Made by a program: the position numbers and the translations under genes
In this document: in pieces, positions 25,448 through 37,393 of the stretch
Position numbering within the stretch: the first letter of the stretch is position 1
How the letters are laid out: each line of letters starts with the position of its first letter
Assembly (NCBI GenBank): GCA_027078545.1
Contig: JALWXN010000004.1
Location: 78,737-142,736 of the forward strand
DNA length: 64,000 nucleotides
DNA from: Nitrososphaeria archaeon
GTDB lineage: Archaea > Thermoproteota > Nitrososphaeria > Geothermarchaeales > JDFR-13
Reading direction: 5' to 3'
Notes under the pieces: generated by a model
The model's input: the letters and a program-made list of their open reading frames with translations, nothing else
What the model was told of the DNA's origin: nothing
The model's database searches: none

Positions 25448-25876
25448 GTGAGACGTCCTAAGGATATCTATGAAAGAGATGCCGAACAGCTATACATCGT
25501 CCTAAGCGAAATATCCAGCGATACAACGATAATAGTTGAGGGGCCCAGCGACAAGGAATTACTCCTGAGGATACCCTTTCTCAGGGCTAGGATAACTACC
25601 CTCCGGGAATTTTTCGGAGAAGCCCCAAACATTAGGAAGACGATTATCCTTACTGACTACGACGAAGAGGGGGAGAGACTCAATATATGGTTAAAGAACA
25701 TCATCAGCTCCGAATACCCCCACATCACAATACTGGACTGGTATAGAGAGAGGCTTAGACCCATATTCTCAAAATATGGAGAGATATACTCATGCCTCAG
25801 ACACCTCTCCAGGATTGGGGTGCTAGAAAGATATATTAGATATGCAGACATAGATTGGGAGTATGAAAACACATAG
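25448..25876 (+). CDS. Small stand-alone TOPRIM protein
   Basis: The 142-residue protein has a TOPRIM core: IIVEGPSDKELLL near residues 28-40 (catalytic-type glutamate) and the DYDEEGERL metal motif near residue 75. Relatives include the small archaeal TOPRIM proteins related to RNase M5 or DnaG domains, with unknown substrate. An ATG at 25388 would give 162 residues, but that region lies inside the H/ACA guide RNA and adds an unusual basic leader, so I prefer the GTG at 25448. It is followed 15 bases later by dnaG, so the two TOPRIM genes are probably in one operon. Confidence 0.72.
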   Translation: MRRPKDIYERDAEQLYIVLSEISSDTTIIVEGPSDKELLLRIPFLRARITTLREFFGEAPNIRKTIILTDYDEEGERLNIWLKNIISSEYPHITILDWYRERLRPIFSKYGEIYSCLRHLSRIGVLERYIRYADIDWEYENT

Positions 25877-25891
25877 CATGGGTGGTGAAGA

Positions 25892-27034
25892 ATGGGAGAC
25901 AAAAACAAGAACGATAGATACCATAAAAAATACATCATCGAATTCGAATTCGAGATAGAAGGAGCTGTGGAGGAGAGAGACATCGTAGGCGCGATCTTCT
26001 CATCGACTGACTACCTATTGGGACCCGACTTCGACATGAGAGAGATGTCCAACACAGGCAAGATAGGTAGAATAACAATACACAACGTAGTCGACAAGGG
26101 AAGGAAGATGACAGGAATCCTACATGTAGCCACGACGAAGGAGATCGAGACAGTAGCCCTAATAGCAGCTCTTATAGAAACCGTGGATCAAGTAGGACCC
26201 TATCGAGCCAAGTTCAGATTCAGACGGATAATAGACGCGAGGGAAGAGAAGCTGAAGTATATCGAGAAGAGGGCGATGGAGATACTTGAGAAGTGGAAGA
26301 TGGACAAGATACCAAAGGCGGAGGAGATACTGAGGAAGCTACACGAAAAGGCAGCAAGTAAAATTGCTGTGAAGAGTATTAGAGCCGGCAATGTGACGCT
26401 TACAGCCGGTCCAGAGTTCGAGACGTCCGACGAGGTGATACTTGTTGAGGGGAGCGCAGACGTGGCGAAGCTCGTTAAGTACGGCATTAAAAACGTTCTG
26501 AGCATAGGCGGTGGAAAGATACCTGAGCAGCTTAGAGATCTACTGGCCAACAAGAAGGTGACCGCATTCCTTGATGGAGACAGAGGTGGCATGATGAACC
26601 TAAAGAAGCTGATAAACACAATCAAGGTAGACTATATAGCCATGGCTCCAAAGGGGAAGGAAGTGGAGGACCTTACCTACGAGGAGGTTATGGAAGCCCT
26701 ATCAAAGAAGAAGCCGGTAGACAGTTTCATAGCAGAGGAGAACAGTGATCTAGCCCCATATAAGGAGTATATAAACCAGGTCCAGGGTAAGATGGAGGCA
26801 CTCCTCATTAAGGAGAGCAAGGTTATCGAAAAGGTATCTATCTCAGACCTGATGGAGAAGCTTCAGAAGCTAGATACAACAATAGACATGATAGTTGCAG
26901 ATGGGATCATAACCCAGCGCCTAGTCGACATGGCGAAGAGTAAGGGTGTAAAGACGATAATCGGCGTTAGAAAGGGAGCCCTTGCACGTGTACCAGAAGA
27001 CATCAAAATAATGACATACGGGGAGGTAGACTGA
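25892..27034 (+). CDS. dnaG: DnaG-like primase / exosome-associated protein
   Basis: Archaeal DnaG has a TOPRIM core and is found in the archaeal exosome, with weak primase activity in some species. The 380-residue protein shows the TOPRIM motifs VILVEGSADVAKLVKYG near residue 180 and AFLDGDRGG near residue 226, followed by a C-terminal region rich in charged helices. Length fits the archaeal family (about 380-430). It lies between the small TOPRIM gene and pelota, and its stop codon is one base before the unusual pelota start. Confidence 0.94.
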   Translation: MGDKNKNDRYHKKYIIEFEFEIEGAVEERDIVGAIFSSTDYLLGPDFDMREMSNTGKIGRITIHNVVDKGRKMTGILHVATTKEIETVALIAALIETVDQVGPYRAKFRFRRIIDAREEKLKYIEKRAMEILEKWKMDKIPKAEEILRKLHEKAASKIAVKSIRAGNVTLTAGPEFETSDEVILVEGSADVAKLVKYGIKNVLSIGGGKIPEQLRDLLANKKVTAFLDGDRGGMMNLKKLINTIKVDYIAMAPKGKEVEDLTYEEVMEALSKKKPVDSFIAEENSDLAPYKEYINQVQGKMEALLIKESKVIEKVSISDLMEKLQKLDTTIDMIVADGIITQRLVDMAKSKGVKTIIGVRKGALARVPEDIKIMTYGEVD

Positions 27035-27035
27035 T

Positions 27036-28016
27036 CTGAAGATCCTCCGAGAAGGAGGAGGGTTCGCCGAGGTCTCGATAGAGACTAAGCTCGACATCCT
27101 CTATCTTTATGCAGCGATATCCAGGGGCGCCTATCTTAGGACAAAGGTAAAGTGGCAGGAACGATTCGAGAGTGGCCACAAAACCAAGAGGAGAGAGGCC
27201 CTCATCACAGAGGCCATATTACAGCCGATCAACATAGTCATTGACGAAAACCTCACTTCTCTCAGAGTAACCGGAAGAATCGTAGAATCGAAATACGAAG
27301 TGTTGAAGGGCAGAACAATAGGCGTAGATATCAGGCTAAATGATGAGATAGGTCTCCAGAGTGAATACATAAACAGAAGGGTAATTAACAAGTTGGAGAG
27401 ATATGAGGAGTACCTAGTCATCGTAGTCGACATAACTGGTTACATAATAGCCTTGGTAGGAGACAGGATTGAGGTTATTGAAGAGAAGTACTACTCAACC
27501 ACAGAGATCCTGGAGAGTAAGGAAGACTTCAATAGACTCGTGGATAGACTATCATCGATACTGGATAGCAGTAGGGAAAGAGGCGTCACAGTGATATTGG
27601 GTCATAACACTGGAACTAAAAACTTAGCGAATAAGTTAGCCAGAATGGCGGACTACATAGTCGAGGGTCCATTCGAACCGAATATAGGCGGAGTAGTCAA
27701 CGTACTGAAGCACCTATTAAAAAGCCGCATCCTACGCACTGGGAAATATCCCAGGCTTATGGAGGCCTATGAAAAACTCACTGACCCTAGAAATCTACAC
27801 AGGATTCTTTATGGAAAGGAGGAGGTTATCAAAGCCATTAATGATAGATATGCCACCGAGGTCTACATAACAGTAAAGACTCTGATTAATCAGAACCTTA
27901 TAGAAGAGGTTGCCACAGCCCTGGAAAAGTGCGTAAAGGTCGAGATCGTGGACGACAACACATCACTAGGTATGCTGATAAACAGGTTCGGTGGCATAGT
28001 GGCACTTAGCTACTAA
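27036..28016 (+). CDS. pelA: Pelota/Dom34 ribosome-rescue factor (apparent CTG start)
   Basis: Pelota recognises stalled ribosomes and with ABCE1 splits them. The 326-residue reading frame fits the family in length and begins KILREGGGFAEVSIET, matching the usual MKIL start; an IGVDIRL segment near residue 95, VVVDITGYIIALV near 130-142 and GHNTGTKN near 190 fit the three-domain layout. There is no ATG, GTG or TTG in frame between the stop at 27027 and a GTG at 27300, which would delete the whole first domain. A CTG at 27036 preceded by GGGGAGGT (27020-27027) is the best start; it directly follows the dnaG stop. Confidence 0.85.
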   Translation: MKILREGGGFAEVSIETKLDILYLYAAISRGAYLRTKVKWQERFESGHKTKRREALITEAILQPINIVIDENLTSLRVTGRIVESKYEVLKGRTIGVDIRLNDEIGLQSEYINRRVINKLERYEEYLVIVVDITGYIIALVGDRIEVIEEKYYSTTEILESKEDFNRLVDRLSSILDSSRERGVTVILGHNTGTKNLANKLARMADYIVEGPFEPNIGGVVNVLKHLLKSRILRTGKYPRLMEAYEKLTDPRNLHRILYGKEEVIKAINDRYATEVYITVKTLINQNLIEEVATALEKCVKVEIVDDNTSLGMLINRFGGIVALSY

Positions 28017-28032
28017 CCAGTTCCTACTCAAC

Positions 28033-28332
28033 TCAAGCAGATAGAAGTGTATTTATCATGTAGGGAAGCACGACCTCTGCGAATATCGCCAAGATGATCC
28101 CGCCATATATGTATCTCATATGTCTATAGGTTGGGGAGATGACGTATAGCATCACACCTATGGCTATAAGACTTATGTAGAGAGGCCTGGCGATGTACAT
28201 CAACAACTCTAGCAGCTTCACTAGAAGGAAGACTATGAACTCCTTAACAGACTCAAAGATATCGTTAATCATCTCCTCCCAACCCGACAAGTCTACTATC
28301 TCCATGATTGTAGCCCTCATGGTATCACTCAT
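28033..28332 (-). CDS. Small membrane protein
   Basis: The 99-residue protein has an amphipathic N-terminal part and three hydrophobic stretches (about residues 31-50, 51-68 and 76-97), one marked by LLVKLLELLMYIARPLYIS. No family is recognised. It converges with pelota with a 16-base gap and is divergent from the zinc-finger gene at 28389 across 56 bases. An N-terminal ATG at 28332 is chosen; a second ATG lies four codons later. Confidence 0.6.
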   Translation of the reverse strand: MSDTMRATIMEIVDLSGWEEMINDIFESVKEFIVFLLVKLLELLMYIARPLYISLIAIGVMLYVISPTYRHMRYIYGGIILAIFAEVVLPYMINTLLSA

Positions 28333-28388
28333 TCAATAGCCTTCAGGAGAACTTTTTACTTGGTGAAGAAGGGTGAAAGTATAGCGAG

Positions 28389-29077
<689 letters not shown>

Positions 29078-29227
29078 TCAATACGAAATATGTAACTACC
29101 TGACGGAATTAAATTCAGCAAAGGCTACATATTAGGCTTAATCCCGTTTCACTGGATATTATAAATATATACTACCTCGAATCTACATACAATTTCAATC
29201 TTTACAGGAGTGTGGTGAGGGGCTGGA

Positions 29228-30265
29228 ATGAGATTCCTCAGAGGATGCAAACCTAAAGAGCTCCCACCTAGTACTGGCAAGAAAGTATCAATTGTTGGAG
29301 CTGGACCAGCTGGGTTAGGAGCGGCTGGTGACCTAGCCTGTAAAGGCCATGAGATGGTCATGTATGACCAGATGCCGGAGGCTGGTGGACTATTAATATT
29401 TGGCATCCCAGATTTCAGAATACCTAAATCAAGGATTAGGAACGGGATACAAGAACTGATGGATGCAGGTGTAGAGATCCATCTGAACACGAAAGTAGGT
29501 AGAGATATAGATCTTGAAGAAATCATCCAGGAATCAGACGCTACCCTGATAGCAACCGGAACCTGGAGGTCGAGGGAGCTCAATGTAGAAGGGAAGGATC
29601 TTAAGGGAATACACTCAGCCTTTGACTATATAGTTGATTATCACCTATGGAAATACGGCTACATAGATGAGAAACCGGAGAGGGGTAAACGAGCATTAGT
29701 TGTAGGCGGAGGCTTGACAGCCATTGATATGTGTTATATAGCTAGAGAGGCGGGTTGCCAAGAGATCTACCTATCATATAGAAGAACCCGTGAATATGCA
29801 CCTGCAGGTAGAAACGAGTTTAACCAGCTGGAGAAGGAGGGAGTTACAATCCTCGAGCTGACCCAGCCATTAAGATTCGAAGGAAGTGGTAGGGTGGAGA
29901 AGGTTGTCCTAGGCAAGAATAGACTAGTGAAAACAGGTGAGGGGAGGCCTAAACCAGTACCCATAGAAGGTGAGACAACGTCACTAGAAGTAGACATAGT
30001 ATTCCTCGCTATAGGCGAGATACCTACACCGCCATTTGAGAACGGCAAATACGGCATACTCCTGAACCCAGACAACACGATCTACACTGACAACGAGTTT
30101 AGAACGACGAGGCGCGGCGTATTCGCCGCAGGCGATGTAAGAACCGGTCCCTCCCTCATAGGACCCGCATTAGCCAGTGGGAAGAACGCTGCAAGGAGTA
30201 TACACAACTACCTATTAACAAATGAGTGGCCAGAAGAGCTCCTTAGAAAACAACCAACAAAGTAG
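29228..30265 (+). CDS. GltD-like FAD/NAD(P)H oxidoreductase
   Basis: The 345-residue flavoprotein resembles the oxidoreductase part of glutamate synthase small subunits and related NADPH:ferredoxin enzymes. An FAD loop VGAGPAGLGAAGDLA lies near residues 23-37, followed by GGLLIFGIPDFRIPK, the family's hallmark, then a second nucleotide loop VVGGGLTAIDM near 160-170 and AAGDVRTGPSLIGPALASG near 300-318. The N-terminal iron-sulphur domain of full GltD is absent, and no large subunit is nearby. TATA-like ATATTATAAATATATA is about 60 bases upstream. Electron partner is unknown. Confidence 0.85.
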   Translation: MRFLRGCKPKELPPSTGKKVSIVGAGPAGLGAAGDLACKGHEMVMYDQMPEAGGLLIFGIPDFRIPKSRIRNGIQELMDAGVEIHLNTKVGRDIDLEEIIQESDATLIATGTWRSRELNVEGKDLKGIHSAFDYIVDYHLWKYGYIDEKPERGKRALVVGGGLTAIDMCYIAREAGCQEIYLSYRRTREYAPAGRNEFNQLEKEGVTILELTQPLRFEGSGRVEKVVLGKNRLVKTGEGRPKPVPIEGETTSLEVDIVFLAIGEIPTPPFENGKYGILLNPDNTIYTDNEFRTTRRGVFAAGDVRTGPSLIGPALASGKNAARSIHNYLLTNEWPEELLRKQPTK

Positions 30266-30271
30266 GAGTAT

Positions 30272-30369
30272 TGGCGCCGGGAGTGGGATTCGAACCCACG
30301 CGGGGTCTCCCCCATCGGCTATCCACACAAGTTAGCAGGCCGACCCCTTAACCGCTCGGGCATCCCGGC
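30272..30369 (-). tRNA. tRNA-Ser(GCT) with 12-nt intron
   Basis: Acceptor GCCGGGA/TCCCGGC with discriminator G and encoded CCA; anticodon stem TCGGC/GCCGA around loop CTGCTA-A with anticodon GCT; a 12-base insert (ACTTGTGTGGAT) after position 37, the canonical splice site; a long type II variable arm; T-loop TTCGAAT. Confidence 0.93.
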
Positions 30370-30406
30370 ACCCACAGATGCTCTAAAAATTCTCTTTTAC
30401 GGCTTG

Positions 30407-30415
30407 TTTTAAAAA
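30407..30415 (-). promoter_or_regulatory. T-rich element between SRP RNA and tRNA-Ser
   Basis: On the minus strand TTTTTAAAA lies 16-24 bases after the SRP RNA 3' end and about 40 bases before tRNA-Ser. It can serve as the SRP RNA terminator (T5 run), as a TATA box for tRNA-Ser, or both. Confidence 0.4.
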
Positions 30416-30430
30416 TAGAGTTTGTACATA

Positions 30431-30754
30431 GGGGGCGGTGGCATCCCGCTGGTTCCGAGACGGCTGCCCATATACCCACCACGGGCACTTCCTCAGACCC
30501 CGTCACACGGAGCAGACGTGCGGCGGCTTAGGGCTGCTCCCTCCCGGGCCTAACCCGGTTCACCGCCTACCCCAAGCATCCGGCCCTCCAGCCGAACACT
30601 TGGGGGACACGCCTCCCCGTGCCGGAGCCATCATCGGATGTCCGTGATGGGTATTATGGGTAGCCGTCTCTTTACCCAGCGGTTAACGGCTCCCCGCATA
30701 TAGCCGATTTCGGGAGTGGGGGACGGCTAACCCCCCGAGCCTCCCACCGCCCCC
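30431..30754 (-). ncRNA. SRP RNA (7S RNA)
   Basis: The 324-base minus-strand RNA is closed by GGGGGCGGTGG with CCACCGCCCCC (archaeal helix 1). The SRP54-binding helix 8 is plain: GTGAACCGGGTTAGGCCCGG followed by the AGGGAGCAG asymmetric loop and CCCTAAGC. Helices 2-4 with GTGGATGG-type contacts and helix 6 (SRP19 site) fit the intervening sequence. Length is typical for archaea. Confidence 0.96.
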
Positions 30755-30780
30755 AAGAGATACTTTTCGTCCACCCGCGT

Positions 30781-30794
30781 ATTAAGAATAATTA
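30781..30794 (-). promoter_or_regulatory. TATA box for SRP RNA
   Basis: On the minus strand TAATTATTCTTAAT is centred about 33 bases before the SRP RNA 5' end, in the gap after tRNA-Ala(GGC). Confidence 0.5.
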
Positions 30795-30811
30795 GAGGAT
30801 TAGGTCAGGAG

Positions 30812-30886
30812 TGGTGGACCCGCCGGGATTTGAACCCGGGACCTCCCGCATGCCAAGCGGGCGTCCTACCACTAGACCACGGGCCC
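30812..30886 (-). tRNA. tRNA-Ala(GGC)
   Basis: Acceptor GGGCCCG paired with CGGGTCC, giving the G3-U70 identity pair of alanine tRNAs. Anticodon arm CCCGC-TTGGCAT-GCGGG with anticodon GGC, T-loop TTCAAAT, encoded CCA, no intron. Confidence 0.96.
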
Positions 30887-30976
30887 ACGACACGAAATAT
30901 TGAATTCCACACAATGGTTTATAATGATTTGACGATTCAGGGCACAATTGGCATAAGTATTAAGACTCAGGGTTTA

Positions 30977-31065
30977 TGGGGCCGCCGGCGGGATTTGAAC
31001 CCGCGACCTCCGGCTTACTGCTTGGATCCACAGGCCGGCGCTCTAACCGCTGAGCTACGGCGGCC
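30977..31065 (-). tRNA. tRNA-His(GTG) with 12-nt intron
   Basis: Acceptor GCCGCCG/CGGCGGC with an extra encoded G-1 opposite discriminator C73, the histidine identity pair. Anticodon stem CCGGC/GCCGG with loop CTGTGG-A; a 12-base insert (ATCCAAGCAGTA) lies at the canonical 37/38 site. CCA is encoded. Confidence 0.95.
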
Positions 31066-31069
31066 ATAG

Positions 31070-31144
31070 TGGTGGACCCGCCGGGATTTGAACCCGGGAC
31101 CTCCGCCTTGCAAGGGCGGCGTCCTACCACTAGACCACGGGCCC
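31070..31144 (-). tRNA. tRNA-Ala(TGC)
   Basis: Acceptor with G3-U70 as in tRNA-Ala(GGC); anticodon arm CCGCC-CTTGCAA-GGCGG with anticodon TGC; T-loop TTCAAAT; CCA encoded; no intron. Only four bases separate it from tRNA-His, so they are cotranscribed. A TATA-like CAATAAATTTTTG is 30-40 bases upstream. Confidence 0.96.
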
Positions 31145-31210
31145 ACACCAAAAGATGTGAATAGGGGGGCATCAATAAATTTTTGATATCCATTTATAGG
31201 CGCATAGAGC

Positions 31211-31435
31211 CTAGGAGGGAGATATAAGCACTACATTATCTCCTCTTAAGAGGATGGAGCCGATCTCTTCATGCTCCTCTCCATCGACCCACTCTGCATC
31301 CTTTAGGAGGAGATTCAGATGACTGTCGTAACCAACCAATACTCCTCTAATAAGCTTGCCACCCTTCACCTTGACTATAACTGGCTTGTTAATACTATTT
31401 CTCAAGAGCCTTATGGTGAGGTCCTGTCCCGCCAT
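31211..31435 (-). CDS. LSm/Sm-like RNA-binding protein (first paralogue)
   Basis: The 74-residue protein has both Sm motifs: VIVKVKGGKLIRGVLVGYDSHLNLLL near residues 19-44 (Sm1) and GSILLRGDNVVLI near 59-71 (Sm2). Archaeal LSm proteins form heptameric rings that bind U-rich RNA. It is upstream of the tRNA-Ala/His cluster on the same strand. A second paralogue is encoded at 49166. Confidence 0.94.
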   Translation of the reverse strand: MAGQDLTIRLLRNSINKPVIVKVKGGKLIRGVLVGYDSHLNLLLKDAEWVDGEEHEEIGSILLRGDNVVLISPS

Positions 31436-31587
31436 CTACCTCGACACCTTCTCATACAAGGGTCTACATATCCAAACATATCCCCATATATTTATTTAGT
31501 TTGTAGCTACCAACGTGTATCCAGACATAGACACCGTGTTTCAATATATACCCCCTCCAGAGAATACTTTTTAGTTAGGTGTCACTA

Positions 31588-31827
31588 ATGCCAGAAGCTT
31601 ACGTCCTTATAACCACGGAGGTCGGTGTGGAGGAGGAAGTTAAGGAGAAGCTGCTACAGGAGCCTGAGGTAATATCAGCAGACATCGTTTTCGGCGTCTA
31701 TGACATAGTGGCCAAGATAAGGGGAGACACGATTGAAGATATACGTAAAGTGGTGGTTCAGAAGATAAGGAACAAGATCGACAAGATCACCTCTACACAG
31801 ACTCTCATAGTAGTCTCAGAAAAGTAG
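31588..31827 (+). CDS. Stand-alone RAM (Lrp/AsnC ligand-binding) domain protein
   Basis: The 79-residue protein is a single alpha-beta ferredoxin-like RAM domain as in the C-terminal half of Lrp/AsnC regulators (EAYVLITTEVG, then EVISADIVFGVYDIVAKIRG), with no DNA-binding half. Such proteins form rings that bind amino acids and modulate full-length Lrp partners. ATG 31588 is preferred over the GTG at 31579. Its TAG stop shares one base with the GTG start of tiaS, so the two are translationally coupled. Confidence 0.85.
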   Translation: MPEAYVLITTEVGVEEEVKEKLLQEPEVISADIVFGVYDIVAKIRGDTIEDIRKVVVQKIRNKIDKITSTQTLIVVSEK

Positions 31828-33230
31828 TGAGCATCTACATCTCCTTCGACGATATAGACTCACCACGAGGAGGTTGCACCACACATTTTACCACACATAT
31901 TTTTTACGAAATAGCACGTAAACTGGCTCCAAAAACCAATGACTACACACTTCCTAGGCTAATAAGACTAAATCCTGACATACCCTGGAAAACAAGGGGA
32001 AACGCAGCCACATGTATAGAAGCACCACTCACGTTCGACGAAGGCCTAGAACTCGTAGAAGAACTGGTTTTGGACCGTCTATCATCCTATATTGAGGGGG
32101 AGGAAAGCGTAGTAGGTCATACACAGCCATGTATAATAGTTATAGACAAGGAAGAGGCCGAGAGTAACAAATCGAGGCTACTGAAGTTCTATCTAAAAGC
32201 GGTTAAGAGGGTCGTATCAATACAAGAGGCGGAAGAAATCCTGAAGCACGTGAAAAAGATAAGGACTTACACACTTAATGGTAAGAGAGGATTAGTCGGA
32301 GCCTTGGCAGCCATAGGAGGAGCGACCTATCAGGGATACAAACCAACATATGAACTACTAGCCTACACAGATCCAGCTTACAAGAAGCTAGCAGACGAAG
32401 ACAAGCTATACAGGACTCTTGAGAATCTAGAGAGGGACGATACATTTGGACATGTAGATCGTAGGAGTGGTAGGGTATTGGTGCTTCCTAGGGGAAAAGA
32501 TCCTGTTCTCGTGGGTCTTAGGGGTATAAACCCGGTCGAGCTAATAAGGATCCTCGATAACATCAGGAAGTTTCTACCGCCAATACACATGTGGATGATC
32601 TTCAAAACCAATCAGGCAACTAATATGCATTTCTACAACGTAGAGGAGCCGAATATACCTCGTAGATATGAGCAGTTTTCCAGCCCGGCCGTCACCAGAT
32701 TTAGAAAAGAGACATTGGAGGGGGGACACCTCATAATAAGCACAAAACTCTACATAGGAAGCTATGAGTACGACTCTGACTTAGCAATATACAGTGAAGC
32801 TGGAGACACAACCAAAAAGGTATCAGCAAGCTTAGACAACACGTCGGTCTACATAACCGGGAATATTAGGCCACTAATGGATAGGGAAACCATAAACCAT
32901 GAAGCAATCTACATATACGAAGACCCTACAGTATCAACAAGACAGAATCCATTATGCCCCAGGTGCATGAGGAGAATGGAGAGTGCGGGGGAATCAAAGG
33001 GATACAGATGCAGAATATGTGGATATAGATTGATGATCGACGTAGCCCCTCATATCCATAGGGTGGTTAAATGGATTCCGGATAGGACTATACAGCCACC
33101 TAGTCATCAGAGGCACTTGACAAAGCCCCTGAAGCTATTCGGCTCACAAAAAACTTTGGAGGAACTTGAGAAGACAGCTATTGAACTAGTCATCAGTAGG
33201 AATCTAGATCTACAGAAGAATAGTATTTAG
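31827..33230 (+). CDS. tiaS: tRNA(Ile2) 2-agmatinylcytidine synthetase
   Basis: TiaS attaches agmatine to C34 of tRNA-Ile(CAU) so that it reads AUA rather than AUG. The 467-residue protein shows the N-terminal FDDIDSPRGGCTTHF near residues 7-21, the catalytic-region RLIRLNPDIPWKTRGNAA near 45-62, an OB-like domain around residues 320-375 and a C-terminal zinc ribbon CPRCMRRM...CRICGYRL near residues 379-402. Length is typical. AUA codons are frequent in this genome, so the activity should matter. It starts with GTG and ends 2 bases before the convergent RNase P RNA. Confidence 0.95.
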   Translation: MSIYISFDDIDSPRGGCTTHFTTHIFYEIARKLAPKTNDYTLPRLIRLNPDIPWKTRGNAATCIEAPLTFDEGLELVEELVLDRLSSYIEGEESVVGHTQPCIIVIDKEEAESNKSRLLKFYLKAVKRVVSIQEAEEILKHVKKIRTYTLNGKRGLVGALAAIGGATYQGYKPTYELLAYTDPAYKKLADEDKLYRTLENLERDDTFGHVDRRSGRVLVLPRGKDPVLVGLRGINPVELIRILDNIRKFLPPIHMWMIFKTNQATNMHFYNVEEPNIPRRYEQFSSPAVTRFRKETLEGGHLIISTKLYIGSYEYDSDLAIYSEAGDTTKKVSASLDNTSVYITGNIRPLMDRETINHEAIYIYEDPTVSTRQNPLCPRCMRRMESAGESKGYRCRICGYRLMIDVAPHIHRVVKWIPDRTIQPPSHQRHLTKPLKLFGSQKTLEELEKTAIELVISRNLDLQKNSI

Positions 33231-33232
33231 AT

Positions 33233-33496
33233 GGCGAGGCGACCGTAACCCCCCTTGTGTTTCCAGACGGAATCCGTCTAAGCGGGTCCCTGACCCTTTC
33301 TCCACCGCACCACCCGGCCGTTTCAACCTCTCCTAGCCTCGTCAGACATTCTTCATCCTCATCTAACGGCTAGGAGAAGGACGTTTCTTTTCCGGGTGGC
33401 TGCCCTCACGGACAGGGTCCTCACGGACCTGCGGCATAGGTATCTAGGAGGGGGGAATTTCCTACCCAGAATACGGGCTCCGTCCATCGCCTCGCC
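33233..33496 (-). ncRNA. rnpB: RNase P RNA (archaeal type A-like)
   Basis: The minus strand forms a perfect 10-bp closing helix P1, GGCGAGGCGA with TCGCCTCGCC. A P3-like hairpin is followed by GTAGGAAATTCC-type sequence (the CR-I/P4 5' strand, consensus GAGGAAAGTCC), and near the 3' end ACACAAGGGGGGTTACGG (CR-V/P4 3' strand). In between are two hairpins with GUGA loops (GGTCC-GTGA-GGACC and TGTCC-GTGA-GGGCA) as expected for P8 and P9, a CCACCCGG/CCGGGTGG helix as P7, and a TCTCCTAGCC/GGCTAGGAGA helix of the specificity domain flanked by AGAAACG and TGAAACG. At 264 bases it is somewhat short. It lies 12 bases beyond the 23S processing stem. Confidence 0.87.
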
Positions 33497-33508
33497 TCCG
33501 ACCTCCCT

Positions 33509-36661
<3,153 letters not shown>

Positions 36662-36684
36662 GGGACAGCCGGCGTGCCTACTTA

Positions 36685-36714
36685 GCTTCTTAGAGTCTGT
36701 GATCTCTAAGAAGC
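36685..36714 (-). other. 11-bp hairpin in the 23S leader
   Basis: A perfect inverted repeat GCTTCTTAGAG/CTCTAAGAAGC separated by 8 bases. It lies between the 23S promoter and the processing stem and would be transcribed in the leader. There is no T-run after it on the minus strand, so it is more likely a structural or protein-binding hairpin than a terminator. Confidence 0.7.
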
Positions 36715-36765
36715 CGCATCCCGTTTTTCTATAAGATTTACCAATCGTTATACATCCATCCCCAA

Positions 36766-36779
36766 GTATATAAATTTTA
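36766..36779 (-). promoter_or_regulatory. TATA box of the 23S rRNA unit
   Basis: On the minus strand TAAAATTTATATAC is a strong archaeal TATA box between the 3' end of tRNA-Lys and 23S. Initiation would fall near 36745, giving an independent 23S transcript with a leader of about 85 bases before the processing stem. Confidence 0.6.
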
Positions 36780-36803
36780 CCCGTACTTTGAGAGGAGAAG
36801 GCT

Positions 36804-36935
<132 letters not shown>

Positions 36936-36985
36936 ACGCCACATCATAATCCTAATCACTGGCACATTTAATTAATCCTGGAGAA

Positions 36986-37079
36986 TGGCGGGCCCGGCCG
37001 GATTTGAACCGGCGACCTGCGGCTAACCCCTACGTGGTAATAGGAGGCCGCCGCCATATCCTGGCTAGGCCACGGGCCC
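36986..37079 (-). tRNA. tRNA-Arg(CCT) with 16-nt intron
   Basis: Acceptor GGGCCCG/CGGGCCC, anticodon stem GCGGC/GCCGC with loop CTCCTA-A, and a 16-base insert (TTACCACGTAGGGGTT) at 37/38. T-loop TTCAAAT; discriminator G; CCA encoded. Confidence 0.93.
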
Positions 37080-37171
37080 ATCCACTAATTATTTTGAAGA
37101 TCAGGAGTATCTTAAATAGATTAGCGCCCCAAAATGATTATGAAACAGGACTTGACACTGGTGCTGTATAT

Positions 37172-37393
37172 ATGAGGGAGATACCTGTTACAAAGGTTGA
37201 TAAGACGGTCCGTGTCCCCCGGGAAATCTCAGAGAAGGTTAAGCAGCTAGGTTTGAAGAAGGAGATAAAATACATGAAGAAGGAGATAATAGACTGTCCC
37301 CTTCATAAGAAGGAGATATCCCCTATATACTGCCTCGTATGTCCATACTTCGTCAGACGGGTAAAGGGGAAGATCTACTGTAAATATCCCTAA
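37172..37393 (+). CDS. Small cysteine-rich (zinc-binding) protein
   Basis: The 73-residue protein has an N-terminal KVDKTVRVPREISEKV segment reminiscent of a short DNA- or RNA-binding strand-helix, and a C-terminal cluster CPLH...CLVCPYFVRR...YC with four cysteines and a histidine, probably binding zinc. Family not recognised. I place the start at ATG 37172, because a TATA-like CTTAAATAG at 37110-37118 predicts transcription from about 37140, and longer frames run through the tRNA-Arg gene. Its 3' end overlaps the convergent gene by four bases. Confidence 0.6.
   Translation: MREIPVTKVDKTVRVPREISEKVKQLGLKKEIKYMKKEIIDCPLHKKEISPIYCLVCPYFVRRVKGKIYCKYP

Noticed and set aside
25279..25461. 60-codon open frame beginning ATGGCATGCAG
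   Set aside because: It coincides with the two H/ACA hairpins, and its peptide has no domain features.
30438..30647. Open frame of 69 codons on the plus strand
   Set aside because: It is antisense to SRP RNA, and its high GC and proline/glycine content come from the RNA helices.
30830..31193. Open frames reading through the tRNA-Ala/His cluster
   Set aside because: They are artefacts of tRNA sequence; they contain the familiar antisense-tRNA peptide pattern PGFEPG-like.
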